From positions 156,371 through 220,370 of the forward strand of contig VMTA01000004.1 of NCBI GenBank assembly GCA_013791855.1: a stretch of DNA of 64,000 nt, read 5' to 3'. A model generated the notes under the pieces. The model saw only the letters and a program-made list of their open reading frames with translations. It was not told the origin of the DNA and made no database searches. The translations under genes and the position numbers were made by a program. Shown in pieces: positions 56,962-64,000 of the stretch. Position 1 is the first letter of the stretch, and every line of letters starts with the position of its first letter. Source of the DNA: Sideroxydans sp. (GTDB taxonomy: Bacteria; Pseudomonadota; Gammaproteobacteria; Burkholderiales; Gallionellaceae).

Positions 56962-56991
56962 ACTATAGTTTTTTTTTCCCTGTTAAGTCAA
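56962..56991 (-). promoter_or_regulatory. Sigma70 promoter of the zapB-zapA-ssrS unit
   Basis: On the minus strand TTGACT (56991-56986) and TATAGT (56967-56962) are separated by 18 bases, much of it an A-tract. The expected start point, about seven bases after the -10, coincides with the ATG at 56955. Confidence 0.7.
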
Positions 56992-57018
56992 TCGGTAACG
57001 GAATGTTTTGCAAGTATT

Positions 57019-57049
57019 TTGGAATCGCCGTTTGCCGGCCTGCTACAAT
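57019..57049 (+). promoter_or_regulatory. Promoter of the riboswitch-btuB transcript
   Basis: The extended -10 TGCTACAAT (57041-57049) stands just before the cobalamin riboswitch. TTGGAA at 57019-57024 is a weak -35 with a 19-base spacer. Confidence 0.6.
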
Positions 57050-57055
57050 CCGCTC

Positions 57056-57225
57056 TGCTTCAAGGTGCTGAAGGGCGCGAGTCCTTCAGTTAAACGGGAA
57101 ACAGGTGTAACGCCTGTGCTGCCCCCGCAACGGTAAGCAAGTGTGGGTTCGTCGATATGCCACTGTGCGCAAGCATGGGAAGGCGGCGAACCAAGACTTG
57201 TGAGCCCGGATACCGGCCTTGGGCG
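57056..57225 (+). promoter_or_regulatory. Cobalamin (AdoCbl) riboswitch
   Basis: Conserved parts occur in order: ACGGGAAACAGGTGTAACGC (57094-57113), GCTGCCCCCGCAACGGTAAG (57118-57137, containing the L5-L13 kissing and B12 box core) and GAGCCCGGATACCGGCC (57202-57218). It lies directly before btuB, whose product imports the ligand. A 7-bp hairpin GTTCCAA/TTGGAAC at 57313-57335, ten bases before the btuB SD, may be part of the expression platform. Region 57226-57353 holds no gene. Confidence 0.95.
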
Positions 57226-57353
57226 AGGTTCAGGAAATGCGCGGGAGGCGCATGGATGCCCTATCTTCAAGGGCTTTCTTCTCTTCTCTCCGCTTTCCTG
57301 ATTTTGTTCAATGTTCCAACGGGGTCGCTTGGAACTTAAATTTAGGAAGCACC

Positions 57354-59222
57354 ATGAAACAAAAATTCTTTTCCACCGCACTGTTGTTCGCGGTCATTCC
57401 CTTGGCGCAAGCCGCAACAGACAGTCTGGACGAAGTGGTGGTCACTGCCACGCGCGCCGAGCAGACACTAGCTAAAACCCTGTCGCACACTACAGTCATC
57501 ACCCGCAAGGATATCGAGAATTCACAGGCGCCCGATGTGCCAGCGCTATTGAGGACACTCGCCGGCGTGGAGGTATATCAGAACGGCGGAATCGGCAAAC
57601 AGCACAGCCTGTTCGTGCGCGGCAGCAATTCCAGCCACACGCTGGTGCTGCTGGACGGTGCGCGCATCAATTCCGCGACGGCGGGCACGACACAGATCGA
57701 CCAGCTGATGCTGGATCAGATCGAGCGCATCGAAGTCGTGCGCGGCAACGTTAGCAGCCTGTACGGATCGGAAGCCATCGGTGGCGCGATCCAGATATTC
57801 ACCCGGCGTGGCAAAGGCGCACCGTCCATCAATGGCAGTATCGGTGCGGGATCGCATAATACGCAGCGTGCATCTGTAAGCTTTGGCGGCGAGACGGAAG
57901 GCACTGCATTCAATGTACAGCTCTCGAAATTCAAGACGGAAGGCTTATCGGCCATCGATCCGGCGGTGGCGAGCAATGTCAATCCAGACAATGACGGCTA
58001 TGACAACAGCAGCGTTTCCGTGAACGTGCGCCATGCCTTCGGCACGGATCACAGTCTATCGGCATCTCTGTTCGACAGCGATGCCACTGATCAGAGGGAT
58101 AACTCCGGTTTCTTTGCTTCAGCAACTGATGTACATAACAGCAAGGCGCATATCCAGAAACAGGCATTGGCGTTAGAGAGCCGTCTCGGTGAGAACTGGC
58201 AGAGCAGGGTGCAACTGTCACGGGGGGGGGACGACACGCAGAATTTCCTGAACGGCGCGCCCGATGCTGTAAATGGCGCGCGGTTCAAGACCACCAGCGA
58301 TTTACTGTCGTGGCAGAACACCCTGACTATTGGAGAAAGGAATGTGCTGATCGCCGGTTTAGAGAAGCTGAAACAGCAGGTCGTTAGCAGCACGCAGTAC
58401 ACGCGCACCAGTCGTACCGATGACAGTCTGTATGCGGGTTACACCGGCAATTACGGCGCGCAGCAGGTGCAGCTCAATCTGCGTGGCGACAGGTATTCGG
58501 ATTTCGGCGCGGCGAGCACTTGGCTGCTAGGGTACGGCTATGTTGTGACGGCGGAATGGCGCTTCACGGCAAGCATGGCGACGGCGTTCAAGGCGCCGAC
58601 GTTGAACGACCTGTTCTATCCGTTCACTGATTTTGGCGGTGGTTATTCCTACGTGGGCAATACCGATCTGAAGCCGGAGCGTTCGCGCGACAGCGAGTTG
58701 GGTGTGCATTACGCAAATGGCGGACAGCGTCTGGACTTGGTGTATTTCGACAACCGCATCCGCGACCTGATCGTCATCAATACCTTGCCAGCATCGACTA
58801 TGGTCAACCTCAACGAGGCACGCAGCGATGGCGTGGAGCTTAGCTACAGCGGTCAGTTCGGCGATACCGGCGTGAAATTGGCGGCGACGCAGCAGAACCC
58901 GCGCGATGTACAGACCGGGCTAAGCTTGTTGCGCCGCGCAAAGCACTTCTCCACTGTCGGTGTCAGCCATCGCTTGGGCGCGCTGAAAGTGGGCGGGGAA
59001 TGGCAGCATAGCGGCACACGAACCGACATCGACATCAACACCTTCATGCGGACAGAGCTTGCGGCATATGACGTAGCGAACATCACCGCGAGCTATGCGC
59101 TGGACAAGCAGTTGGTGCTGTCGGCACGGGTGGATAACCTGTTCGACCGAGACTACACACTGGCGCACGGTTACAACACGCCGGGTCGAACTGTGTTTGT
59201 CGGATTGAACTACCAGCACTAG
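57354..59222 (+). CDS. btuB: TonB-dependent vitamin B12 receptor BtuB
   Basis: A 622-residue outer-membrane TonB-dependent receptor. The signal peptide is MKQKFFSTALLFAVIPLAQA, the TonB box DEVVVTATRAEQTLAK, the plug domain ITRKDIENSQAPDVPALLRTLAGVEVYQNGG through VRGNVSSLYGSEAIGGAIQIFTRRG, and a 22-strand-type barrel ends in FVGLNYQH. Assignment to cobalamin rests on the riboswitch and the BtuM-like gene downstream. The start at 57354 has TTAGGAAG upstream. A run of nine G at 58219-58227 lies within the gene and could be slippage-prone. Confidence 0.93.
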   Translation: MKQKFFSTALLFAVIPLAQAATDSLDEVVVTATRAEQTLAKTLSHTTVITRKDIENSQAPDVPALLRTLAGVEVYQNGGIGKQHSLFVRGSNSSHTLVLLDGARINSATAGTTQIDQLMLDQIERIEVVRGNVSSLYGSEAIGGAIQIFTRRGKGAPSINGSIGAGSHNTQRASVSFGGETEGTAFNVQLSKFKTEGLSAIDPAVASNVNPDNDGYDNSSVSVNVRHAFGTDHSLSASLFDSDATDQRDNSGFFASATDVHNSKAHIQKQALALESRLGENWQSRVQLSRGGDDTQNFLNGAPDAVNGARFKTTSDLLSWQNTLTIGERNVLIAGLEKLKQQVVSSTQYTRTSRTDDSLYAGYTGNYGAQQVQLNLRGDRYSDFGAASTWLLGYGYVVTAEWRFTASMATAFKAPTLNDLFYPFTDFGGGYSYVGNTDLKPERSRDSELGVHYANGGQRLDLVYFDNRIRDLIVINTLPASTMVNLNEARSDGVELSYSGQFGDTGVKLAATQQNPRDVQTGLSLLRRAKHFSTVGVSHRLGALKVGGEWQHSGTRTDIDINTFMRTELAAYDVANITASYALDKQLVLSARVDNLFDRDYTLAHGYNTPGRTVFVGLNYQH

Positions 59223-59259
59223 CATCGCGCGCGACGGAATATAGCCTTTTCTGTTAAAG

Positions 59260-59285
59260 TTCCCGCCGACTGGCATCGGCGGGAA
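59260..59285 (+). other. Strong hairpin between btuB and btuM
   Basis: TTCCCGCCGA (59260-59269) pairs perfectly with TCGGCGGGAA (59276-59285) around CTGGCA. No T-tract follows, and the btuM SD (GAGGAG) comes eight bases later. It may stabilise the upstream mRNA end or tune btuM expression. Confidence 0.6.
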
Positions 59286-59303
59286 TCAAGTGAGGAGAAC
59301 AAC

Positions 59304-59888
59304 ATGAACATTCTGAAAAACAAGACATTTGGTATCGCGGCGGCGCTGGTGCTGTTGATGGCAGCGACGCGCTACAACCATTTCGGTTCGGCGGTGGCTA
59401 TGCCCGACGCTTCCTACGCAGTGTTCTTTTTGGCCGGGCTATTCCTTGGCCGAGTGCGCGGCGCATTGGCCATATTGGCGCTGCTGATGGTCGAAGCGGC
59501 ACTGGTCGATTATTACGCGATCAACTTCCGTGAAGTGAGCGGATGGTGCGTGACCTCGGCCTATACCTTCCTGGTGTTCGCTTACGCCGCATTGTGGTTC
59601 GTCGGTCGCTGGTATGCGCCGCGCCATGATCTGACGCTCAAGGGCATGTCCGGTCTGCTGCTGGCCGGTGCGGCGGCGGGCAGTGCGGCATTCATCATCG
59701 CCAACGTGAGTTTCTATCTGCTGGCCGGATATTTCGACCGCATGAGCGTTATCCAGTATGTCTCCAGCGTGGCGCAATATTACGGTCCATATGTGGCCGT
59801 GACATTGTTCTATATTGCTTTGGCTGCAGGCATACAGATGCTCCTCGGTCTGCGGACAGACAAGACACAGGTCACCAATGCCCGCTGA
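59304..59888 (+). CDS. btuM: BtuM-type cobalamin inner-membrane transporter
   Basis: A 194-residue protein with about six membrane segments (FGIAAALVLLMAATR, ASYAVFFLAGLFLG, ALAILALLMVEAALVDYY, TSAYTFLVFAYAALWFVG, LLLAGAAAGSAAFIIANV, YVAVTLFYIALAAGIQMLLG). Its size and position behind a B12 riboswitch and btuB fit BtuM, a solitary ECF S-component-like transporter described from Thiobacillus denitrificans. In that protein a single cysteine near residue 80 binds the cobalt and removes cyanide. Here Cys82 in GWCVTSAY is the only cysteine and is at the matching place. No ECF energising genes are nearby. The stop overlaps msbA by 11 bases. Confidence 0.82.
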   Translation: MNILKNKTFGIAAALVLLMAATRYNHFGSAVAMPDASYAVFFLAGLFLGRVRGALAILALLMVEAALVDYYAINFREVSGWCVTSAYTFLVFAYAALWFVGRWYAPRHDLTLKGMSGLLLAGAAAGSAAFIIANVSFYLLAGYFDRMSVIQYVSSVAQYYGPYVAVTLFYIALAAGIQMLLGLRTDKTQVTNAR

Positions 59889-61665
59889 AGATTCCGGGCA
59901 AGCTCGGCAATTAACTAGCGGGCAACTCTATCTGCGTTTGATGCGCTACGTACGCCCGCATTGGCGTACATTCTCCGTGTCAATTCTGAGTATGGTTTTG
60001 GCGGCAGCAACAGAGCCATTGTTGCCGGCATTGCTAAAGCCGTTCCTCGACGGTACGTTCGTGCATAAAGATGAATGGGTTATGCAATGGGCGCCACTCT
60101 TCATTCTGCTGATCTTTCTTGTTCGAGGATTGACAAGCTTTGTAAGCACATATGCCATAAGTTGGGTAGGGAACAGGGTGGTGATGGATTTGCGCGCAGA
60201 GATGTTCCGCAAACTGCTCTCACTACCGACGCGGTTCTATGATGATCACGCTACGGGAAGGCTGATTTCAAAAATAACTTTCGATGTGACGCAGGTGACC
60301 ACGGCTGCTACAAGTGTTGTTACGGTGGTGGTAAGGGATTCCATCATTATCGCGGGTCTGCTTGGTTGGCTGTTTTATCTGGACTGGAAGCTTACTTTGC
60401 TTTCTTTGCTGATCGCTCCTGTCGTTGCGTTTGTGATTCGAGTGATCAATGCTCGAATGCGCGAATCGAGCAGGGAATCTCAGCGAGCAATGGGAAGCAT
60501 CACTCAGGTCATCGAAGAGAGTGTAACGGCGCACAAGGTAGTGAAGCTGTTCGGTGGGCAAACATATGAGGGGCGCAGGTTCAATGAAGAAAGTAACTGG
60601 GTAAGGCGGCACGCTATGAAACAGGCTGCTGCAGCCGCCGCGAACGTTCCTATCGTGCAAATGATCGCCTCGGTTGCAGTGGCGGTAGTCATTTACCTTG
60701 CGATTGCCCAAGCAAAAAGCGATGCAACTACGGTCGGTGGTTTCTTGTCGTTCGTTACGGCTATGCTGATGTTGACGGCACCATTGAAGCGTCTGACCGG
60801 CGTGACGGAGTTCTTGCAACGCGGATTGGCGGCATCCGAAAGTGTATTTGAACTGATTGATACCCCGAGTGAGGTAGATGACGGTAAGGCGGCGATTTCT
60901 AAAGCAATCGGCAGAATAACTTTTGAACATGTCACTTTGTCGTATGGCTCAGATGACAGACTTGCTCTTAATGATGTGAGTCTGGAAATTCCGGCAGGGA
61001 TGTCGGTGGCTCTGGTTGGTCCTTCAGGTAGTGGGAAAAGCACTATGGCTAACTTGGTGCCGAGGTTTTATGCACCGACTTCCGGGGAAATCTTATTGGA
61101 CGGGCAAGATATCCGTGAGATTTCTTTGGCCAGCCTGCGTGCCAACATCGCGCTGGTGAGTCAGGAAGTGGTGTTGTTCAACGACACGATCGCCGCCAAT
61201 ATCGCCTACGGTCAGATGCGTGAAGTGCCGGAGAGCGAGATCGTCGCGGCAGCCACCGCTGCGCATGCGATGGAATTCATCAAGGGCATGCCGCAGGGGC
61301 TGCAGACACTGGTCGGGGAGAAGGGCGTGCGCCTGTCCGGCGGACAGCGCCAACGCATCGCCATCGCGCGTGCCATCCTCAAGGACGCCCCGATCCTGAT
61401 CCTGGATGAAGCGACCTCGGCGCTGGACAGTGAGTCCGAGCGTCACGTGCAGGCTGCTTTGGAGATACTCATGCGCGGTCGTACCACGCTGGTGATCGCC
61501 CACCGTCTTTCCACCATCGAGAAGGCAGACCGCATCGTGGTCTTGAGCAAGGGCGCTATCGTGGAAGCGGGTACTCACGCTGAACTGCTGGCAAAGGACG
61601 GCGCGTATGCGCAGTTGTATCGCACCCAGTTCGGCGGGGCGGGCATGCAGGAATTTTCTGCATAA
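59878..61665 (+). CDS. msbA: Lipid A export ATP-binding/permease protein MsbA
   Basis: A 595-residue half-transporter that flips lipid A-core across the inner membrane. Six membrane helices fill the first ~320 residues (FSVSILSMVLAAATEPLLPALL, FILLIFLVRGLTSFVSTYAI, IIAGLLGWLFYLDWKLTLLSLLIAPVVAF). The nucleotide-binding domain has GPSGSGKSTMANLVPRFY, the signature LSGGQRQRIAIARAIL, Walker B ILILDEATSALDSESE and the H-loop IAHRLSTIEKADRI. Up to about 61120 the gene uses many A/T-ending codons; beyond that it is as GC-rich as its neighbours, suggesting a mosaic origin. The start overlaps btuM and has AGGT upstream. Confidence 0.93.
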   Translation: MPAEDSGQARQLTSGQLYLRLMRYVRPHWRTFSVSILSMVLAAATEPLLPALLKPFLDGTFVHKDEWVMQWAPLFILLIFLVRGLTSFVSTYAISWVGNRVVMDLRAEMFRKLLSLPTRFYDDHATGRLISKITFDVTQVTTAATSVVTVVVRDSIIIAGLLGWLFYLDWKLTLLSLLIAPVVAFVIRVINARMRESSRESQRAMGSITQVIEESVTAHKVVKLFGGQTYEGRRFNEESNWVRRHAMKQAAAAAANVPIVQMIASVAVAVVIYLAIAQAKSDATTVGGFLSFVTAMLMLTAPLKRLTGVTEFLQRGLAASESVFELIDTPSEVDDGKAAISKAIGRITFEHVTLSYGSDDRLALNDVSLEIPAGMSVALVGPSGSGKSTMANLVPRFYAPTSGEILLDGQDIREISLASLRANIALVSQEVVLFNDTIAANIAYGQMREVPESEIVAAATAAHAMEFIKGMPQGLQTLVGEKGVRLSGGQRQRIAIARAILKDAPILILDEATSALDSESERHVQAALEILMRGRTTLVIAHRLSTIEKADRIVVLSKGAIVEAGTHAELLAKDGAYAQLYRTQFGGAGMQEFSA

Positions 61666-61670
61666 GCCGG

Positions 61671-61698
61671 TTGACAGCAGGGATACTTCTGGTAAATT
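61671..61698 (+). promoter_or_regulatory. Sigma70 promoter of ahpC
   Basis: A consensus -35 TTGACA (61671-61676) is followed after 16 bases by TAAATT (61693-61698). It begins six bases after the msbA stop and gives a leader of about 40 bases before the peroxiredoxin gene. No OxyR site could be identified with confidence. Confidence 0.75.
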
Positions 61699-61746
61699 CC
61701 AAACCCTAGCATTTCACTCAACATTAACCCTTTGATGGAGGTCACC

Positions 61747-62349
61747 ATGGCAGTACTCGTAGGCAAGCAGGCTCCCGATTTCAACGCTGTTACCGTGATG
61801 GGCAACAACGAGATCAATGAAACCTTCAACCTGAAGAAGCACATCAGCGGCAAATACGCCGTGGTGTTCTTCTATCCTCTGGACTTCACCTTCGTGTGCC
61901 CGTCCGAGCTGATCGCATTCGATCATCGTCTGGAAGAATTCAAGAAGCGCAATGTGGAAGTGATCGGCGTGTCCATTGACTCACAGTTCACCCACTTGGC
62001 TTGGAAGAACACAGCAATTGAAAAGGGCGGCATCGGCCAAGTTAAGTATCCTCTGGTCGCTGACATCAAGCACGAGATCTGCAAGGCCTACGACGTGGAA
62101 GCCGATGGTGGCGTGGCATATCGCGGTTCTTTCCTGATCGACCGTGCAGGCATGGTGCGTCACCAAGTGGTGAACGACCTGCCGCTGGGTCGTAACATCG
62201 ACGAGATGCTGCGCATGATCGACGCGCTGCAATTCACCGAAGAGCACGGCGAAGTCTGCCCGGCAGGCTGGAGCAAAGGCAAGGCTGGTATGGGTGCATC
62301 GACTGAAGGCGTCGCAAAATACTTGGCAGCACACGCTAAAGAACTGTAA
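61747..62349 (+). CDS. ahpC: Typical 2-Cys peroxiredoxin (AhpC/Prx1 type)
   Basis: A 200-residue thiol peroxidase reducing hydrogen peroxide and organic peroxides. The peroxidatic cysteine is Cys51 in DFTFVCPSELIAF; the resolving cysteine lies in HGEVCPAGWSKG near residue 172. The C-terminal tail is present, as in Prx1-type enzymes sensitive to overoxidation. The start at 61747 has GGAGG five bases upstream; an ATG at 61735 precedes that SD and is unlikely. It is flanked by its own promoter and a terminator, so it is monocistronic. No AhpF is adjacent, so thioredoxin is the likely reductant. Confidence 0.95.
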   Translation: MAVLVGKQAPDFNAVTVMGNNEINETFNLKKHISGKYAVVFFYPLDFTFVCPSELIAFDHRLEEFKKRNVEVIGVSIDSQFTHLAWKNTAIEKGGIGQVKYPLVADIKHEICKAYDVEADGGVAYRGSFLIDRAGMVRHQVVNDLPLGRNIDEMLRMIDALQFTEEHGEVCPAGWSKGKAGMGASTEGVAKYLAAHAKEL

Positions 62350-62374
62350 GCGACTCGCTTCCGTTCGACGAAAA

Positions 62375-62395
62375 GGCTCCTTCGGGAGCCATTTT
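62375..62395 (+). terminator. Terminator after ahpC
   Basis: GGCTCC (62375-62380) pairs with GGAGCC (62385-62390) around a TTCG tetraloop, followed by ATTTT. A short but stable intrinsic terminator. Confidence 0.8.
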
Positions 62396-62414
62396 GCATC
62401 GTGCTCAAGGCTGC

Positions 62415-62420
62415 TAGAAT
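62415..62420 (+). promoter_or_regulatory. -10 element of the symporter gene
   Basis: TAGAAT stands 18 bases before the ATG at 62439, with TTGCAT (62394-62399) as a possible -35 at 15 bases. The leader would be only about a dozen bases and contains no clear SD. Confidence 0.5.
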
Positions 62421-62438
62421 CCGCGTCGTTCTCAATTC

Positions 62439-63887
62439 ATGCGGATCCTTATCATGCTGGTCGGCTTCGTCTTTCTCTATCTGATCCTCTCCATCGGCGT
62501 CGGCATGTATGCCGCTACCAAGGTGCATAACGCGCGCGACTACATCACCGCCGGGCGCTCGCTGCCGATGTACATCGTGCTGGCCATGGTGTTTGCCACT
62601 TGGTTCGGTGCGGAGACTGTGCTGGGCATCCCGGCAACCTTCATGGAAGAAGATCTTGGCGGGCTGATCTCCGATCCGTTCGGGGCCGCTTTGTGTCTGG
62701 TCCTGTTCGGCCTGTTCTTCGCGCGCAAGCTGTATCGCATGAACCTGCTCACCCTCGGAGATTTCTACCGCGAGCGTTTCGGTCACAAGGTCGAAGTCAT
62801 CGCCGGCATCGCCATCGCCTTGTCCTATCTGGGCTGGGTGTCTGCGCAGGTCACCGCGCTGGGGTTGGTGTTCAACGTGCTGTCGGACGGCAGCATCACA
62901 CAGGCGCAAGGCATCCTCATCGGCGCGGCCATCGTGCTGATGTACACCCTGTACGGCGGCATGTGGTCGGTGGCGCTCACCACCTTTGTGCAGATGATCG
63001 TCATCGTCATCGGCCTCATCTATATCTCAATGTTGCTGGCGGAAATGACAGGCGGTGTCGCGCCGGTCGTGCAGCATGCGGTGGACAACGGCAAGTTCCA
63101 CTTCTGGCCCGATCTGAACGCGGTGGCTATGGTCGCTTTCATCTCTGGGCTGCTGACCATGGGTTTCGGCTCCATCCCGCAGCAGGACGTGTTCCAGCGC
63201 GCGAATGCCTCCAAGAACGAGAACGTGGCGGTGTGGGGCACGGTGCTGGGCGGCGTGGCATATTTCCTTTTTGCGGCAGTACCACTGTTCATGGCCTATT
63301 CCGCCAACCTGATAGACCCGGCTTTGACCGCGCAGTGGATGGCGGATGATAGCCAGAAGCTGCTGCCTGAACTGGTCAAGGTCCATCTGCCGCTGTTCGC
63401 GCAAGTGGTCTTCTATGGCGCGCTGCTGTCGGTGATCATGAGTACCGCCTCCGGTACATTGCTAGCGCCTTCCGTCACGCTGTCCGAGAACGTGCTCAAG
63501 GGCTGGCTCACCCGCAAGAACCTGTCCGACAAGAAGATGCTGGTGATGACGCGCTGGGTGGTGGGTATCTTCTCGGTGTGCGTCACGCTCTATGCTTTGT
63601 GGGCGCTGGATCAGGACACCGGCATCCACCAGATGGTGGAGAACGCTTACAAGGTGACGCTGGTGCTGGCTTTCACCCCCCTGGTGGCCGGACTGTACTG
63701 GAAGCGCGCCACGACGCAGGGGGCCTACTGGGCGATGGGGCTGGGCGTGGCGGCCTGGTTGCCGATGGAGTTCATCGCCCCCGAGGCGGCATTGCCGCCG
63801 CAGTTCGCCGGCTTCCTGCTGAGCATCGTCGGTATGGTGGTCGGTTCGCTGATGTCGAAGGTGGAAGCACAGCCAACGGCGGGATAG
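62439..63887 (+). CDS. Sodium:solute symporter family protein
   Basis: A 482-residue inner-membrane transporter of the SSS family with about 13 helices. Family features are ARDYITAGRSLPMYIVLAMVFATWFGAETVLGIPATFMEEDLGG, LYRMNLLTLGDFYRERFG, ALYGG-like YTLYGGMWSVALTTFVQMIVI and SGLLTMGFGSIPQQDVFQRANASKNENVAVWG. Substrate is not evident: proline, pantothenate, acetate and others are handled by relatives. An ATG at 62454 with GCGGAT upstream is an alternative start. It lies directly before the presumed pho regulon gene but is transcribed from its own promoter. Confidence 0.88.
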   Translation: MRILIMLVGFVFLYLILSIGVGMYAATKVHNARDYITAGRSLPMYIVLAMVFATWFGAETVLGIPATFMEEDLGGLISDPFGAALCLVLFGLFFARKLYRMNLLTLGDFYRERFGHKVEVIAGIAIALSYLGWVSAQVTALGLVFNVLSDGSITQAQGILIGAAIVLMYTLYGGMWSVALTTFVQMIVIVIGLIYISMLLAEMTGGVAPVVQHAVDNGKFHFWPDLNAVAMVAFISGLLTMGFGSIPQQDVFQRANASKNENVAVWGTVLGGVAYFLFAAVPLFMAYSANLIDPALTAQWMADDSQKLLPELVKVHLPLFAQVVFYGALLSVIMSTASGTLLAPSVTLSENVLKGWLTRKNLSDKKMLVMTRWVVGIFSVCVTLYALWALDQDTGIHQMVENAYKVTLVLAFTPLVAGLYWKRATTQGAYWAMGLGVAAWLPMEFIAPEAALPPQFAGFLLSIVGMVVGSLMSKVEAQPTAG

Positions 63888-63890
63888 TCA

Positions 63891-63908
63891 CTGTCATGTT
63901 ACTGTCAC
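63891..63908 (+). promoter_or_regulatory. Pho box
   Basis: CTGTCATGTTACTGTCAC consists of two 7-mers CTGTCAT and CTGTCAC starting 11 bases apart, the consensus form of a PhoB binding site. A weak -10 (TACCAT, 63919-63924) follows at the spacing usual for PhoB-activated promoters. It lies 51 bases before the response regulator ATG. Confidence 0.88.
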
Positions 63909-63958
63909 AATAGTTTCATACCATCGTCGGCGAACCGTAAAGAGAGATGGAGCACACG

Positions 63959-64000
63959 ATGACGACAGCCGATATCCTGCTGGTGGAAGACGAACCGGCG
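63959..64000 (+). CDS. phoB: Response regulator, 5' end (probably PhoB)
   Basis: Only 14 codons are in the window: MTTADILLVEDEPA, the first beta strand and acidic pocket (Glu-Asp) of a receiver domain. An upstream Pho box and the PhoB-like ILLVEDEPA make PhoB, the phosphate-starvation regulator that activates its own gene, the best guess. AGAGAGATGGAG provides the SD region. The output domain lies beyond the window, so OmpR-family membership is inferred. Confidence 0.72.
   Translation, partial: MTTADILLVEDEPA

Overview
The window is a gene-dense chromosomal segment of a Gram-negative proteobacterium, most likely a betaproteobacterium of the Nitrosomonadales/Gallionellaceae kind. The evidence is a complete mra/dcw cell-wall and division cluster followed by lpxC, dciA and secA; the yacG-zapD-coaE-pilD-pilC block; a MutT-ThiE type Nudix fusion; c-type cytochromes; and a BtuM-type cobalamin transporter, a family described from Thiobacillus. 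The taxonomic placement is inference. I saw no phage, insertion sequence, CRISPR array, tRNA or rRNA.

Layout. 1-4.7 kb: an old yellow enzyme and a glutaredoxin-like protein, convergent with a phnDCEE-type ABC importer that has a long hairpin-rich leader. 5.1-5.7 kb: a small low-GC gene that carries the hallmarks of an integron gene cassette, with a well-formed attC site but no integrase in view. 5.9-14.5 kb (minus strand): rpe, gph, a Trp-codon leader peptide, trpE, trpG, trpD, a membrane HD-GYP protein and a RelA lacking its C-terminal ACT/RRM domain; trpC is absent from its usual place. 14.6-16.1 kb: apaG and mltA.

16.3-34.7 kb: a sigma70 promoter overlapped by five MraZ operator repeats, then mraZ-rsmH-ftsL-ftsI-murE-murF-mraY-murD-ftsW-murG-murC-murB-ddlB-ftsQ-ftsA-ftsZ-lpxC, mostly with start/stop overlaps. 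These genes build lipid II, assemble the divisome and commit the cell to lipid A synthesis. 34.7-42.7 kb: a small membrane protein, dciA, a LytM endopeptidase, secA, a cNMP-fold protein, argJ, a DUF815 ATPase and the Nudix-ThiE fusion. 42.7-49.6 kb (minus): yacG, zapD, coaE, pilD, pilC, a CBS-domain transporter, pldA and lgt.

49.7-56.2 kb: ilvD, an orphan ParA-like ATPase, two related cytochromes c, an AGCS symporter, a TauE/SafE permease and an EVE protein. 56.2-57.0 kb: 6S RNA, zapA and a ZapB-like coiled coil. 57.0-61.7 kb: a cobalamin riboswitch in front of btuB, then btuM and msbA. 61.7-64.0 kb: peroxiredoxin ahpC, a sodium:solute symporter, and the start of a response regulator behind a clear Pho box, so probably phoB.

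The two observations I consider most valuable are the solitary attC-bearing cassette at 5.1-5.7 kb, and the trp leader, where a 15-residue peptide ending in Trp-Arg-Trp overlaps one arm of a helix that buries the trpE ribosome binding site.
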